This document shows positions 39,700-46,680 of a DNA stretch of 46,680 nucleotides, piece by piece (position 1 is the first letter of the stretch; every line of letters starts with the position of its first letter). The notes beneath the pieces are model-generated. The model saw only the letters and a list, made by a program, of their open reading frames with translations. It was not told where the DNA came from and ran no database searches. Position numbers and translations under genes: made by a program. Origin of the DNA: Caryophanales bacterium UBA7057 (lineage in GTDB: Bacteria > Bacillota_I > Bacilli_A > RF39 > UBA660); the NCBI GenBank assembly GCA_002493865.1, contig DLAC01000053.1, positions 1 through 46,680 on the forward strand, read 5' to 3'.

Positions 39700-40116
39700 A
39701 TGACAAAAACGGCAAAAAAAAGAATGGAAGACTTAATAGAATGGGTCTTACAAATTTTAGGGTACGCACTAATACTCGTATTTGTTGCTACCTTTTTTGA
39801 TACTTTTCAAATTGACGATGAGCATCTGTATTTTTATGGGTTAGTGGCGACTTTAATTATTTTTGCTTTAAACAAAACGATTAAGCCAATTCTTTTCTTT
39901 TTAACAATTCCAATTACTGGAATTACGATTGGAATCTTCTATCCTTGCATTAATGTATTCATTTTAAAACTAACAGATTGGATACTACAAGAACACTTTC
40001 AAATAACCAATATTTTTATTGCCTTTTTACTTGCTATTTTAATATCTATTATGAATCAACTAGTAGAAATAATTATTACAAAACCAATTATGAGGAGAAT
40101 TAAGGGAAATGAGTAG
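39700..40116 (+). CDS. Phage-holin-4_2/YvlD-type four-span membrane protein
   Basis: A 138-residue protein with about four hydrophobic helices and the family element NKTIKPILFFLTIPITGITIG between spans two and three. YvlD-like proteins occur beside hprK-lgt in Bacilli; their function is not settled and the holin name is historical. ATG 39700 has GGGTGAG. It overlaps lgt by eight bases, so is coupled to it. hprK, normally between, is absent. Confidence 0.8.
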   Translation: MTKTAKKRMEDLIEWVLQILGYALILVFVATFFDTFQIDDEHLYFYGLVATLIIFALNKTIKPILFFLTIPITGITIGIFYPCINVFILKLTDWILQEHFQITNIFIAFLLAILISIMNQLVEIIITKPIMRRIKGNE

Positions 40117-40921
40117 AATCGCATTAGATTTAGGATTTATACAAATATATTGGTATTCCATCTTTATATTTCTAGGGGTGCTCTTTGGTGGAATGGTAGT
40201 CTTAAGAGAGTGTAGAAAACAGAATATAAATGAAGATTTTATTATCAATTTAATATTTTATACCGTGATTTTTGGACTCATTGGTGCGAGACTTTATTAT
40301 GTAGGATTCAATTTCGAGTATTATCAAAAATATCCATTAGAAATTTTTGAAGTATGGAATGGTGGTCTTGCCATTCATGGTGGAATTATTGCAGGAACTT
40401 TGTTTGTTGCACTGTACTGTAAAAAATATAATGCCAAATTATTCAAAGTCCTAGATATTATTGTAGTAGGTCTAATTTTGGGACAAGCAATTGGACGCTG
40501 GGGAAATTTCTTTAATCAAGAAGCCTATGGAGCAGTTACCTCCTTAGAGAAACTTCAAAGTCTAGGAATTCCCTCCCAAATTATTGATGGAATGTTTATT
40601 CAAGGGGCCTATCGACATCCGGCCTTCTTATATGAATCTATCTGGTGTGGGGCAGGATTTATTGCCTTATTAATGGTTAGGCATTACAAATATTTAAAGA
40701 CAGGACAATTATCAGGTGTCTACCTTGTATGGTATTCCTTCGGGCGATTCTTTATTGAGGGAACTAGAACAGATAGCCTAATGCTTGGACCATTTCGCAT
40801 GGCACAGGTTGTCTCTTTAATACTGATAGTGATTGGCGTTTTAATGATTCTTTTCTGTAAAAAAGGTACACGGTTTGACAACTTGTATAAGGACGCTGAG
40901 AAAGAAGAAATCTTCTTTTAG
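40109..40921 (+). CDS. lgt: Prolipoprotein diacylglyceryl transferase
   Basis: A 270-residue polytopic membrane enzyme that transfers diacylglycerol to the lipobox Cys of lipoproteins, such as the one at 26,873. Family elements: IGARLYY, NGGLAIHGGIIAG, GRWGNFFNQEAYG (the Lgt signature, GRxGNFxNxE) and HPAFLYES. About seven spans. Standard length. Overlaps the upstream membrane gene; trxB starts eight bases downstream. Confidence 0.96.
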   Translation: MSRIALDLGFIQIYWYSIFIFLGVLFGGMVVLRECRKQNINEDFIINLIFYTVIFGLIGARLYYVGFNFEYYQKYPLEIFEVWNGGLAIHGGIIAGTLFVALYCKKYNAKLFKVLDIIVVGLILGQAIGRWGNFFNQEAYGAVTSLEKLQSLGIPSQIIDGMFIQGAYRHPAFLYESIWCGAGFIALLMVRHYKYLKTGQLSGVYLVWYSFGRFFIEGTRTDSLMLGPFRMAQVVSLILIVIGVLMILFCKKGTRFDNLYKDAEKEEIFF

Positions 40922-40929
40922 GAGGAAAC

Positions 40930-41823
40930 ATGAAAGACGAATATCAAACAATAATTATTGGTGGAGGTGTAGCAGGAATGACTGCTGCACTTTATTTAAA
41001 ACGTGCAGGACACAGTGTAGCGATTTTAGAAAAAGAGGCACCTGGAGGACAAATTACAAGAACCTCTGAGATTGAAAACTATCCTGGAATTTTGAAAATT
41101 GATGGACCAGAGTTAGCTTTTAAAATGTATGAGCAAGTAACAACTTTAGAAGTTCCTTTCATTTTTCAAGAAGTAATATCTCTGAAGTTAGAAAATGATT
41201 CTATTCTGATTGATACGAAGGATCACCAGTTCCGATGTCAAAATTTGATTCTAACACTTGGAAGAAATCCCAAAAGATTAAGAATAGAAAATGAACAAAA
41301 ATTATCAGGAAAAGGAATTAGTTGGTGTGCGGTTTGTGATGGACCTCTTTATAAAAACAAAGAAGTAGCAGTCATCGGAGGGGGACGTTCTGCGATAGAA
41401 GAAGCACTTTATTTATCTAAAATGTGTGCCAAAGTTACATTAATTCATAGAAGAGATGAATTTCGAGCAGAAAATACCTTAGTAGATGAATTAAGAAATA
41501 CGTCTAATATAAAATTACTCACCTCGAACCAAGCTACAAAATTTATAGAAAAAGAAGGACGTCTTTATAGTTTAATTTTAGAAGATGGATCTGAATTAAA
41601 AGTAGATGGATGTTTTGAATTTATCGGACAGGAACCATCTACAAAGATATTAAAAAATTTAGATATCTTAGATTCTGAAGGCTATATTGAAGTTGATAAA
41701 AATTATCAGACAAAATATTCAAGCATCTATGCAGGCGGAGATTGTATTAAGAAAGATTTATATCAAATCGTAACTGCATGTGCAGATGGAGCGCGAATAG
41801 CAGAACAAATTTTAAAAAAATAG
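40930..41823 (+). CDS. trxB: Thioredoxin reductase
   Basis: A 297-residue FAD/NADPH flavoenzyme. FAD-binding GGGVAG at 11-16, the redox-active CAVC at 133-136, NADPH-binding GGGRSAIEEA at about 147-156, and the final GGDC near the FAD. It reduces thioredoxin with NADPH. RBS AGGAGG. It follows lgt in an operon and is closed by a terminator; in B. subtilis trxB also lies in this neighbourhood. Confidence 0.95.
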   Translation: MKDEYQTIIIGGGVAGMTAALYLKRAGHSVAILEKEAPGGQITRTSEIENYPGILKIDGPELAFKMYEQVTTLEVPFIFQEVISLKLENDSILIDTKDHQFRCQNLILTLGRNPKRLRIENEQKLSGKGISWCAVCDGPLYKNKEVAVIGGGRSAIEEALYLSKMCAKVTLIHRRDEFRAENTLVDELRNTSNIKLLTSNQATKFIEKEGRLYSLILEDGSELKVDGCFEFIGQEPSTKILKNLDILDSEGYIEVDKNYQTKYSSIYAGGDCIKKDLYQIVTACADGARIAEQILKK

Positions 41824-41838
41824 TTTACTTAGAAAACG

Positions 41839-41867
41839 AAAGTTCTGGGGATTTCTAGAACTTTTTA
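41839..41867 (+). terminator. Terminator after trxB
   Basis: AAAGTTCT (41839-41846) with AGAACTTT (41857-41864), ten-base loop, T-run. Confidence 0.8.
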
Positions 41868-41950
41868 AATGGTCCTAATTTAAGGTAAATGTAAAAAAAA
41901 GACATTTTTAGAAAAATATAGTAAAAGTTTATCCTTAGAAAGTAAAAAAG

Positions 41951-41959
41951 TGGTATGAT
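41951..41959 (+). promoter_or_regulatory. Extended -10 promoter of the metalloprotease gene
   Basis: TGgTATGAT, about 60 bases before the start. No clear -35. Confidence 0.45.
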
Positions 41960-42023
41960 AAAAATAAAGAAAATAATCAAGCTAAAATACTAGAGTATAA
42001 CCTTTTGAGAGGAATGGTTGAAG

Positions 42024-44318
42024 ATGGAGAAGAAAACTTTATATACCAAGTTAATAAGAATTCGTTACAATCAAAAAATATTTGATATTTTTGGCGATGA
42101 AAACCATCAAAAAACCTTTTTAGAAGTCAGAATAATGAACGGAAAAGAAGAATACTACTACCCTACTTTAAAAGATTATATTGGTTTAAACAATATCTAT
42201 AATAAACCATTTAATGGAATCGTTTATTCTAAAAAGTATAGTTTCCAGTCTAAAGTTATGATAGCAACTTATATGATGGGGTTATCCTTAATCGTAGGGC
42301 AATCTTTAACACCCAATTACTTAGGCTATCGTGTAAGTAGGCAACCGGTTACTTATGAACCACCACAAACGAGTATAGAACAAGTAGTCAAAGAAGAAAT
42401 AGAACCACTAGAAGTAGAGACAGTTTCTTACTCATTAGAGAATATCGATCCTTCTATGTATTACAAAGATGGATCGGACATTATGGTTTATGACAATGAA
42501 GTCCTGACTGCTTTAGGAGTTTCTGAAGTTTCTTTTGATGAAGTGCGTCTTACCTTAGAGAAAAACAAAAAAATATCTCCTGAATATAAAGGATATATGA
42601 GTGAATTTCTAGATCTTTTAGAGGTCAAACTGCCAGACGTAGACTTAAGGGTTTTAAATAGTAATTGGGCTGATTTGGAATATGTATTAGATATCAATGA
42701 AGAAAATCGGACGGATGGATACTGGAGTTTGGAAGACAAGAAGTTACACTTAAAAGAAAAATATATTGATTCTGCAACTGGAGAGTTTGATGAAAAAAAA
42801 TTCACAGATTGCAGAGTACATGAATTAGTTCATACCTTGAATTATGGAAAATTAAAAGTAACAAATCCAAATACCTCAGAGGAATTGGAATTATATAAGT
42901 TTTTTCAGCGCACTAATCATGGAGAAAGTTTTAGTGAGGGATTTACAACAATTATTACAGATTATTTGCTATCGGATGCTACCTCTATAGAGGACTATTT
43001 TGCAGAGGAAAACTCAACCTTTGATGCTTATCAAATGACAACACCAATTTGTTATCAAACGTATAAAGCAATGGATAATTATGATTTGTATGATTTCATC
43101 AATAAAGATATCTCTTACTTTGATAAAAAAGCGACGGAATCAGGCTTAGAAGATGCAGTTTTGATTGTTGATACTTATTATGATACAGCTGCAGAATTGG
43201 ATGAAGAGGATATTATTGATACAGAGTACTTGAATCAATTTCTAGAAGAAGTTTTAGAAAAAAGAATTAAAAAGGAAATAGAAAAGGGTACCAGTAATTT
43301 TAAAATCTTATCTGTTATAAATGATATATCATTTAATCATGTAAATAAATTTAAGATTACATCAGAATGCTTAGAGGGTAGAGATGATGGGATGATTTAT
43401 TTTCTTACTAATCAAGAAAAAAATAATGGATTAACAGAAGAAGAACAAAAGCAGAAAGGATTCTCAACGGTTAGAATTGATCGAGGAGAAGATAAGGAAG
43501 CATTAAGTATATCTTCTCGTATGGTAGTAATTTATCCAAAAGAAGGAAACTCCACTACAGAATATCGTTTAGCCTACCTTGCTTCAGATCAAGAGTACCA
43601 TGATTTTAAAACAGATGAAATAGTACAACCTTCATTCGAAAATTATTTAGGACTTTTTCAAGTTCTTCCAGAAATGGACATTTTAATTCGAGATTCTCTG
43701 TTAAAAGATTCAGATTTTATAAAAGAAGTAGATCAGAAATTAGAAGAAAAGAGAGAATCCCTTGAACAATACCAAGAGCAGAAAGCTCAGAGAGAAGCCG
43801 AAAAGACACAGTTAAAAAGTGAGCTGGACCCAATACTTAGTGAAGCAATTTCTGCTGGTGTGGGAGACTTAGAACTTTGTAGAATGGTTTCTGAAAATAC
43901 AGAAAATCTCTCATTAGGAATGGATATATTAGCAGAATATAGACCGGATAGTCTCATTATATATAGAAATCCAGTGAGTTATACAGAGGATGGAGCAAAT
44001 ACCATGATTTCTTTTATACATACTGATGGTATATGGAAGTCAGACGATGAAGTGGATGCTTATGTAATCTACCAAACCGAGGATGAAACTGGAATCAATT
44101 ATCATTTGGGAAAACTAGTAGAAGAAAATGGTGAAAATCATCTTTATGATGATCGAGGAAACTTAGTAGATAACACTTTGGATATAGGAAGTACTCACCA
44201 ATTAAAAGAAGTATTACCTGAAATTGAAAAATATAGTATTCAAATGAAAGAAGAATTCCTATCTTCAGTAGAATTCCGTAACTTAATGGAAGAACTTACA
44301 AACGAAAAAAATCTATAG
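42024..44318 (+). CDS. Membrane-anchored zinc metalloprotease-like protein (HExxH)
   Basis: A 764-residue protein. One span at about residues 77-95 places a ~75-residue N-terminal part inside and ~670 residues outside. HELVH at 266-270 is a zinc HExxH motif; the third ligand could be Glu305 in SFSEGF, giving a gluzincin arrangement. After that comes a long acidic region with a coiled-coil segment (about 580-605) and repeated beta-like elements (LIIYRNPVSYTEDG, HLGKLVEENG). No known family identified. The ATG 42024 is 10 bases from AGAGGA; TTG 42018 is an alternative. It occupies the place where cwlO, yvcI and rapZ stand in B. subtilis. A terminator follows. Confidence 0.75.
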   Translation: MEKKTLYTKLIRIRYNQKIFDIFGDENHQKTFLEVRIMNGKEEYYYPTLKDYIGLNNIYNKPFNGIVYSKKYSFQSKVMIATYMMGLSLIVGQSLTPNYLGYRVSRQPVTYEPPQTSIEQVVKEEIEPLEVETVSYSLENIDPSMYYKDGSDIMVYDNEVLTALGVSEVSFDEVRLTLEKNKKISPEYKGYMSEFLDLLEVKLPDVDLRVLNSNWADLEYVLDINEENRTDGYWSLEDKKLHLKEKYIDSATGEFDEKKFTDCRVHELVHTLNYGKLKVTNPNTSEELELYKFFQRTNHGESFSEGFTTIITDYLLSDATSIEDYFAEENSTFDAYQMTTPICYQTYKAMDNYDLYDFINKDISYFDKKATESGLEDAVLIVDTYYDTAAELDEEDIIDTEYLNQFLEEVLEKRIKKEIEKGTSNFKILSVINDISFNHVNKFKITSECLEGRDDGMIYFLTNQEKNNGLTEEEQKQKGFSTVRIDRGEDKEALSISSRMVVIYPKEGNSTTEYRLAYLASDQEYHDFKTDEIVQPSFENYLGLFQVLPEMDILIRDSLLKDSDFIKEVDQKLEEKRESLEQYQEQKAQREAEKTQLKSELDPILSEAISAGVGDLELCRMVSENTENLSLGMDILAEYRPDSLIIYRNPVSYTEDGANTMISFIHTDGIWKSDDEVDAYVIYQTEDETGINYHLGKLVEENGENHLYDDRGNLVDNTLDIGSTHQLKEVLPEIEKYSIQMKEEFLSSVEFRNLMEELTNEKNL

Positions 44319-44350
44319 AGAATTGCATAAAATAAGGCAATTCTTTTTTT
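44319..44350 (+). terminator. Terminator after the metalloprotease gene
   Basis: AGAATTGC (44319-44326) with GCAATTCT (44337-44344), ten-base loop, eight T; it starts at the base after the stop codon. Confidence 0.85.
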
Positions 44351-44367
44351 AAGAACCAAGAGAAGTA

Positions 44368-44376
44368 TGGTATACT
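44368..44376 (+). promoter_or_regulatory. Extended -10 promoter of yvcK-whiA
   Basis: TGgTATACT, 40 bases before the start codon. Confidence 0.5.
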
Positions 44377-44416
44377 AATAGAAAATTATAATATATATAA
44401 AAAGAGGGCGATTTTG

Positions 44417-45361
44417 ATGAAGAAAAAAGTAGTAGTTCTAGGTGGTGGGACAGGAATGTCTCATTTATTAAGAGGACTAAAAGAATTTCCGATAGAGATT
44501 ACAGCCGTGATTACAGTTGCAGACAACGGAAAATCAACAGGAAAGTTACGAGAAGAATTTTCAACGCCTGCAGTTGGTGATATTCGTCAAGTACTTACCA
44601 ATCTTTCTTGCTTGCCATCAGAAATTAAGGATATTATGGAATATCGTTTTGATACTTATAGTGATTTAAATGGTCATCCAATTGGAAACTTATTACTAAC
44701 TGCTATGTTGAATAAGACAAATTCACTCAAGAAAAGTATCGAAAACTTAAGTGAGTTATTAGATGTGAAACATAAGGTACTTCCACTTTCTGAAGATTAT
44801 CTGACATTAGAAGCCGAGACCATGGATGGGAAAAAGATTGTAGGAGAATCTGAGATTATGAAATCCTATACCAAATTTAAAAAGATTCAATATAAAGAAA
44901 CTCCTCATGTATTAAAAGAAGTAGTGGATGCGATTAAAAATGCTGATTTAATCGTTTTAAGTATGGGAAGTCTTTATACCAGTATTATCCCCAATTTGAT
45001 TTGTAAAGATGTAATTAAAGCAATTGATAAGTCGAAAGCTCCGATTGTTTATCTATGTAATATCATGAATCAACCGGGGGAAGTGTTAGAAAGTTATGCA
45101 AGCCATTATGTTTCAACATTAAACGAGTATTTAGGAAAGAAAAAGATAGATTTAGTCATTGCGAATAATCAAAGTATCTCAAAAGACATGATTGAAAAGT
45201 ATGAAAAAGAATCCAAAGAGCCAGTTCAGATAGATTATGAAAATCTAAAGAAAATGAAAGTAGAATTAATTGAGGATCATTTAATTTCAGTAGATGATGG
45301 AACGATTAAGCATAATGGATTAAAAGTAAGTTCTATTTTATTTTCCTATTTAATGAGGTGA
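44417..45361 (+). CDS. yvcK: YvcK/GlmR-type CofD-like protein
   Basis: A 314-residue protein: GGGTGMSHLLRGL at the N-terminus, VADNGKSTGKLR, VGDIRQVL, then HPIGNLLLTA, and the later SMGSLYTSIIPNL. These are YvcK (GlmR/MgfK) motifs, the CofD-like family that binds UDP-sugars and controls glucosamine-6-phosphate synthesis and wall growth on gluconeogenic carbon. ATG 44417 has GAGGGCGAT; TTG 44414 is an alternative. rapZ, the usual upstream neighbour, is missing; whiA follows after four bases. Confidence 0.95.
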   Translation: MKKKVVVLGGGTGMSHLLRGLKEFPIEITAVITVADNGKSTGKLREEFSTPAVGDIRQVLTNLSCLPSEIKDIMEYRFDTYSDLNGHPIGNLLLTAMLNKTNSLKKSIENLSELLDVKHKVLPLSEDYLTLEAETMDGKKIVGESEIMKSYTKFKKIQYKETPHVLKEVVDAIKNADLIVLSMGSLYTSIIPNLICKDVIKAIDKSKAPIVYLCNIMNQPGEVLESYASHYVSTLNEYLGKKKIDLVIANNQSISKDMIEKYEKESKEPVQIDYENLKKMKVELIEDHLISVDDGTIKHNGLKVSSILFSYLMR

Positions 45362-45365
45362 TTCC

Positions 45366-46301
45366 ATGTCTTTTACTACAACGATTAAAGAAGAAATATC
45401 TAGAATTGAAAATTCTAAATCAGAAAATATTGCAGAACTGTCAGGGTTTCTAAGAAATAGTGGAAGTTATGAAGATGGAGTGATTGATTTAATTACAGAA
45501 AATGCAACTGTAGTAAAGAGAATCTATAAATTATTTAAAGACCTTTACGATGTGAGCTGTGAATTTGAAACAAGAAAGGGAAATAACTTCAGTAAAAATA
45601 ATTTATATTTAGTCATGGTAAATGAAAAAGTAGATTTCATTTTAAAGGACTTATCAATCGTATCTGAAGATGGGGAATATCTTGAAAGACCGAAGCCCTA
45701 TTTAGTAGATTCTGAAGAGGAAAAAAGGGCTTACTTACGAGGCGTATTTTTAGCAAAAGGAAGTACCAATGATCCAAAAACTTCTAGGTATCACTTAGAG
45801 TTTATTATCGACGAGAGTGAAGAAGCAAATTTTGTACAAGAACTATTAAATGAATTCTATTTAAATAGTAAAGTCTTAACCAGAGACAAAGGTTATATGG
45901 TATATATCAAAGAAGCAGAAAAGATTGGAGACTTTTTAAGACTCATTCAAGCATCCAGTGCAGTGTTATATTATGAGGATATTAGAATCTATAGAGATCA
46001 TAAAAATATGACCAATCGTTTAAATAATTGTGAACAGGCAAATATTGATAAGATTGTAGAGACTGCTACAAGACAGATAGAAGACATTGAATATTTAAAA
46101 GAAAATTTAGGAATTGAACTCTTAGATGATAAAACAAAAGAAGTAATTCTATATAGAGAAAAATATCCAGAGGCTTCTCTTTTAGAATTAAGTGAAATTA
46201 TTACTTATGAAACAGGGAAACCCATTACAAAATCAGGATTAAATCATAGATTTAGAAAGATTAAGGAATTAGTAAGCAGAATGAAAAATCAAAAAAATTG
46301 A
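45366..46301 (+). CDS. whiA: WhiA, LAGLIDADG-like DNA-binding regulator
   Basis: A 311-residue protein with the WhiA pattern: an N-terminal degenerate LAGLIDADG-type domain (ELSGFLRNSGSY, RAYLRGVFLAKGSTNDP) and a C-terminal helix-turn-helix ending in LSEIITYETGKPITKSGLNHRFRKIKEL. In Gram-positives WhiA influences sporulation or cell-division and chromosome segregation. It begins four bases after yvcK, as in most Firmicutes, and ends with TGA. Confidence 0.96.
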   Translation: MSFTTTIKEEISRIENSKSENIAELSGFLRNSGSYEDGVIDLITENATVVKRIYKLFKDLYDVSCEFETRKGNNFSKNNLYLVMVNEKVDFILKDLSIVSEDGEYLERPKPYLVDSEEEKRAYLRGVFLAKGSTNDPKTSRYHLEFIIDESEEANFVQELLNEFYLNSKVLTRDKGYMVYIKEAEKIGDFLRLIQASSAVLYYEDIRIYRDHKNMTNRLNNCEQANIDKIVETATRQIEDIEYLKENLGIELLDDKTKEVILYREKYPEASLLELSEIITYETGKPITKSGLNHRFRKIKELVSRMKNQKN

Positions 46302-46330
46302 AAAAGTATATTTTTTAAAAATTGAAATGG

Positions 46331-46392
46331 AAATAGGAATTGAATTTAAAGTTTTCATTGGATAAATTCTTAAAATTCATCCTATTTTTTTA
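46331..46392 (+). terminator. Terminator after whiA
   Basis: Long imperfect hairpin: AAATAGGA (46331-46338) with TCCTATTT (46380-46387), extended internally by GAATTTAA-type pairing, then T-run. Confidence 0.65.
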
Positions 46393-46415
46393 TATGAAAT
46401 CTCTCTTTTCCTCAT

Positions 46416-46444
46416 TTTACAACCTATTTTTTGTCTGTTATAGT
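46416..46444 (+). promoter_or_regulatory. Promoter of the final gene
   Basis: TTTACA (46416-46421), 17-base spacer, TATAGT (46439-46444) with TG at 46436 (extended -10). Confidence 0.55.
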
Positions 46445-46491
46445 GAGTTCATCCCGTGTTTAAGACATTAAAATTTGAAAGGAAGGACCCT

Positions 46492-46680
46492 ATGACAGAA
46501 GAAATAAAATGTAGACTAAATTTACCAATGAGTGATGAATATATTTATAGATTAAGTGATCGTAAAGAAGGAGAACCTTTTCCAATCGTATCGGATGTCA
46601 TGTTTCATACGATGTTAAATAATGAATCTAGAAAGCAATATGTATCTTATTTATTATCTTTATTAATTGGAAAAGATAAA
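46492..46680 (+). CDS. Rpn/PD-(D/E)XK nuclease family protein, 5' part
   Basis: Sixty-three codons to the window edge, no stop. FPIVSDVMFHTMLNN..RKQYVSYLLSLLI resembles the N-terminus of the Rpn-type 'PD-(D/E)XK nuclease family transposase' proteins (the P..DVMFK.....NEE....LLN.LL pattern). The C-terminal fossil at 3836-3909 matches the other end of this family. RBS GGAAGGA at about eight bases. The nuclease core lies beyond the window, so the assignment rests on the N-terminal pattern only. Confidence 0.6.
   Translation, partial: MTEEIKCRLNLPMSDEYIYRLSDRKEGEPFPIVSDVMFHTMLNNESRKQYVSYLLSLLIGKDK

Noticed and set aside
1..46680. tRNA, rRNA, CRISPR array or complete insertion sequence
   Set aside because: No cloverleaf, ribosomal motif, regularly spaced repeats or intact transposase with inverted ends was found by reading.

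Overview
Organism. The window is AT-rich, compactly coded bacterial DNA with Gram-positive-type ribosome binding sites (GGAGG, AAAGGAG). Its housekeeping genes are those of low-GC Firmicutes or Mollicutes-related Bacilli: tandem YitT membrane proteins, FtsEX with a secreted M23 peptidase, UvrB, UvrA, a YvlD-type membrane protein, Lgt, TrxB, YvcK and WhiA. prfB (RF2) is present with an in-frame TGA frameshift site, and several genes stop at TGA, so TGA is a stop codon and this is not a code-4 Mycoplasma. An uncultured gut-type Bacilli lineage is a reasonable guess that I cannot prove from sequence alone.

Layout. (1) 1-6.9 kb is a conserved core: a zinc-ribbon membrane protein, prfB, two YitT genes, a transposon fossil, then ftsE-ftsX-M23 peptidase. 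(2) 7-31.2 kb is a long accessory stretch. It holds a PP-loop ATPase with an AraC regulator, two related ABC exporters, a membrane-anchored GH3 hexosaminidase, an 864-residue repeat protein ending in a sigma-factor-like module, an alpha/beta hydrolase, a nitrilase-type amidase, a Nudix hydrolase and a kinase-fold protein. It also holds a radical SAM gene translationally coupled to a nucleotidyltransferase/IucA-IucC-like fusion, several unknown proteins, and a small island with dinD and two gene fossils. (3) 31.2-46.3 kb returns to core genes: uvrB, a second radical SAM protein, small unknown genes with consensus promoters, uvrA under a LexA-like box, a YvlD-type gene, lgt, trxB, a membrane zinc metalloprotease, yvcK and whiA. 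The window ends inside an Rpn/PD-(D/E)XK-type gene.

How it fits together. From memory, Bacillus subtilis carries prfB-yvjA(YitT)-cccB-ftsE-ftsX, then uvrB-uvrA, yvlD-hprK-lgt, trxB and yvcI-rapZ-yvcK-whiA in the same general order. The window looks like that ancestral block opened by about 24 kb of accessory DNA between ftsX/M23 and uvrB, with hprK and rapZ missing from their expected places. The most unusual unit is 23,069-26,725: its own promoter with an adjacent palindrome, a radical SAM enzyme, and an apparent NTase-NIS-synthetase fusion. This suggests an undescribed small-molecule or peptide-tailoring pathway. Another strong oddity is the sigma-like C-terminus on the repeat protein at 13,998-16,592.

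Transcription. Many promoters are of the extended -10 type (TG-N-TATAAT and variants). Three have a TTGACA -35, two of them full TTGACA-17-TATAAT consensus. Intrinsic terminators separate most units. No tRNA, rRNA or CRISPR array was seen.
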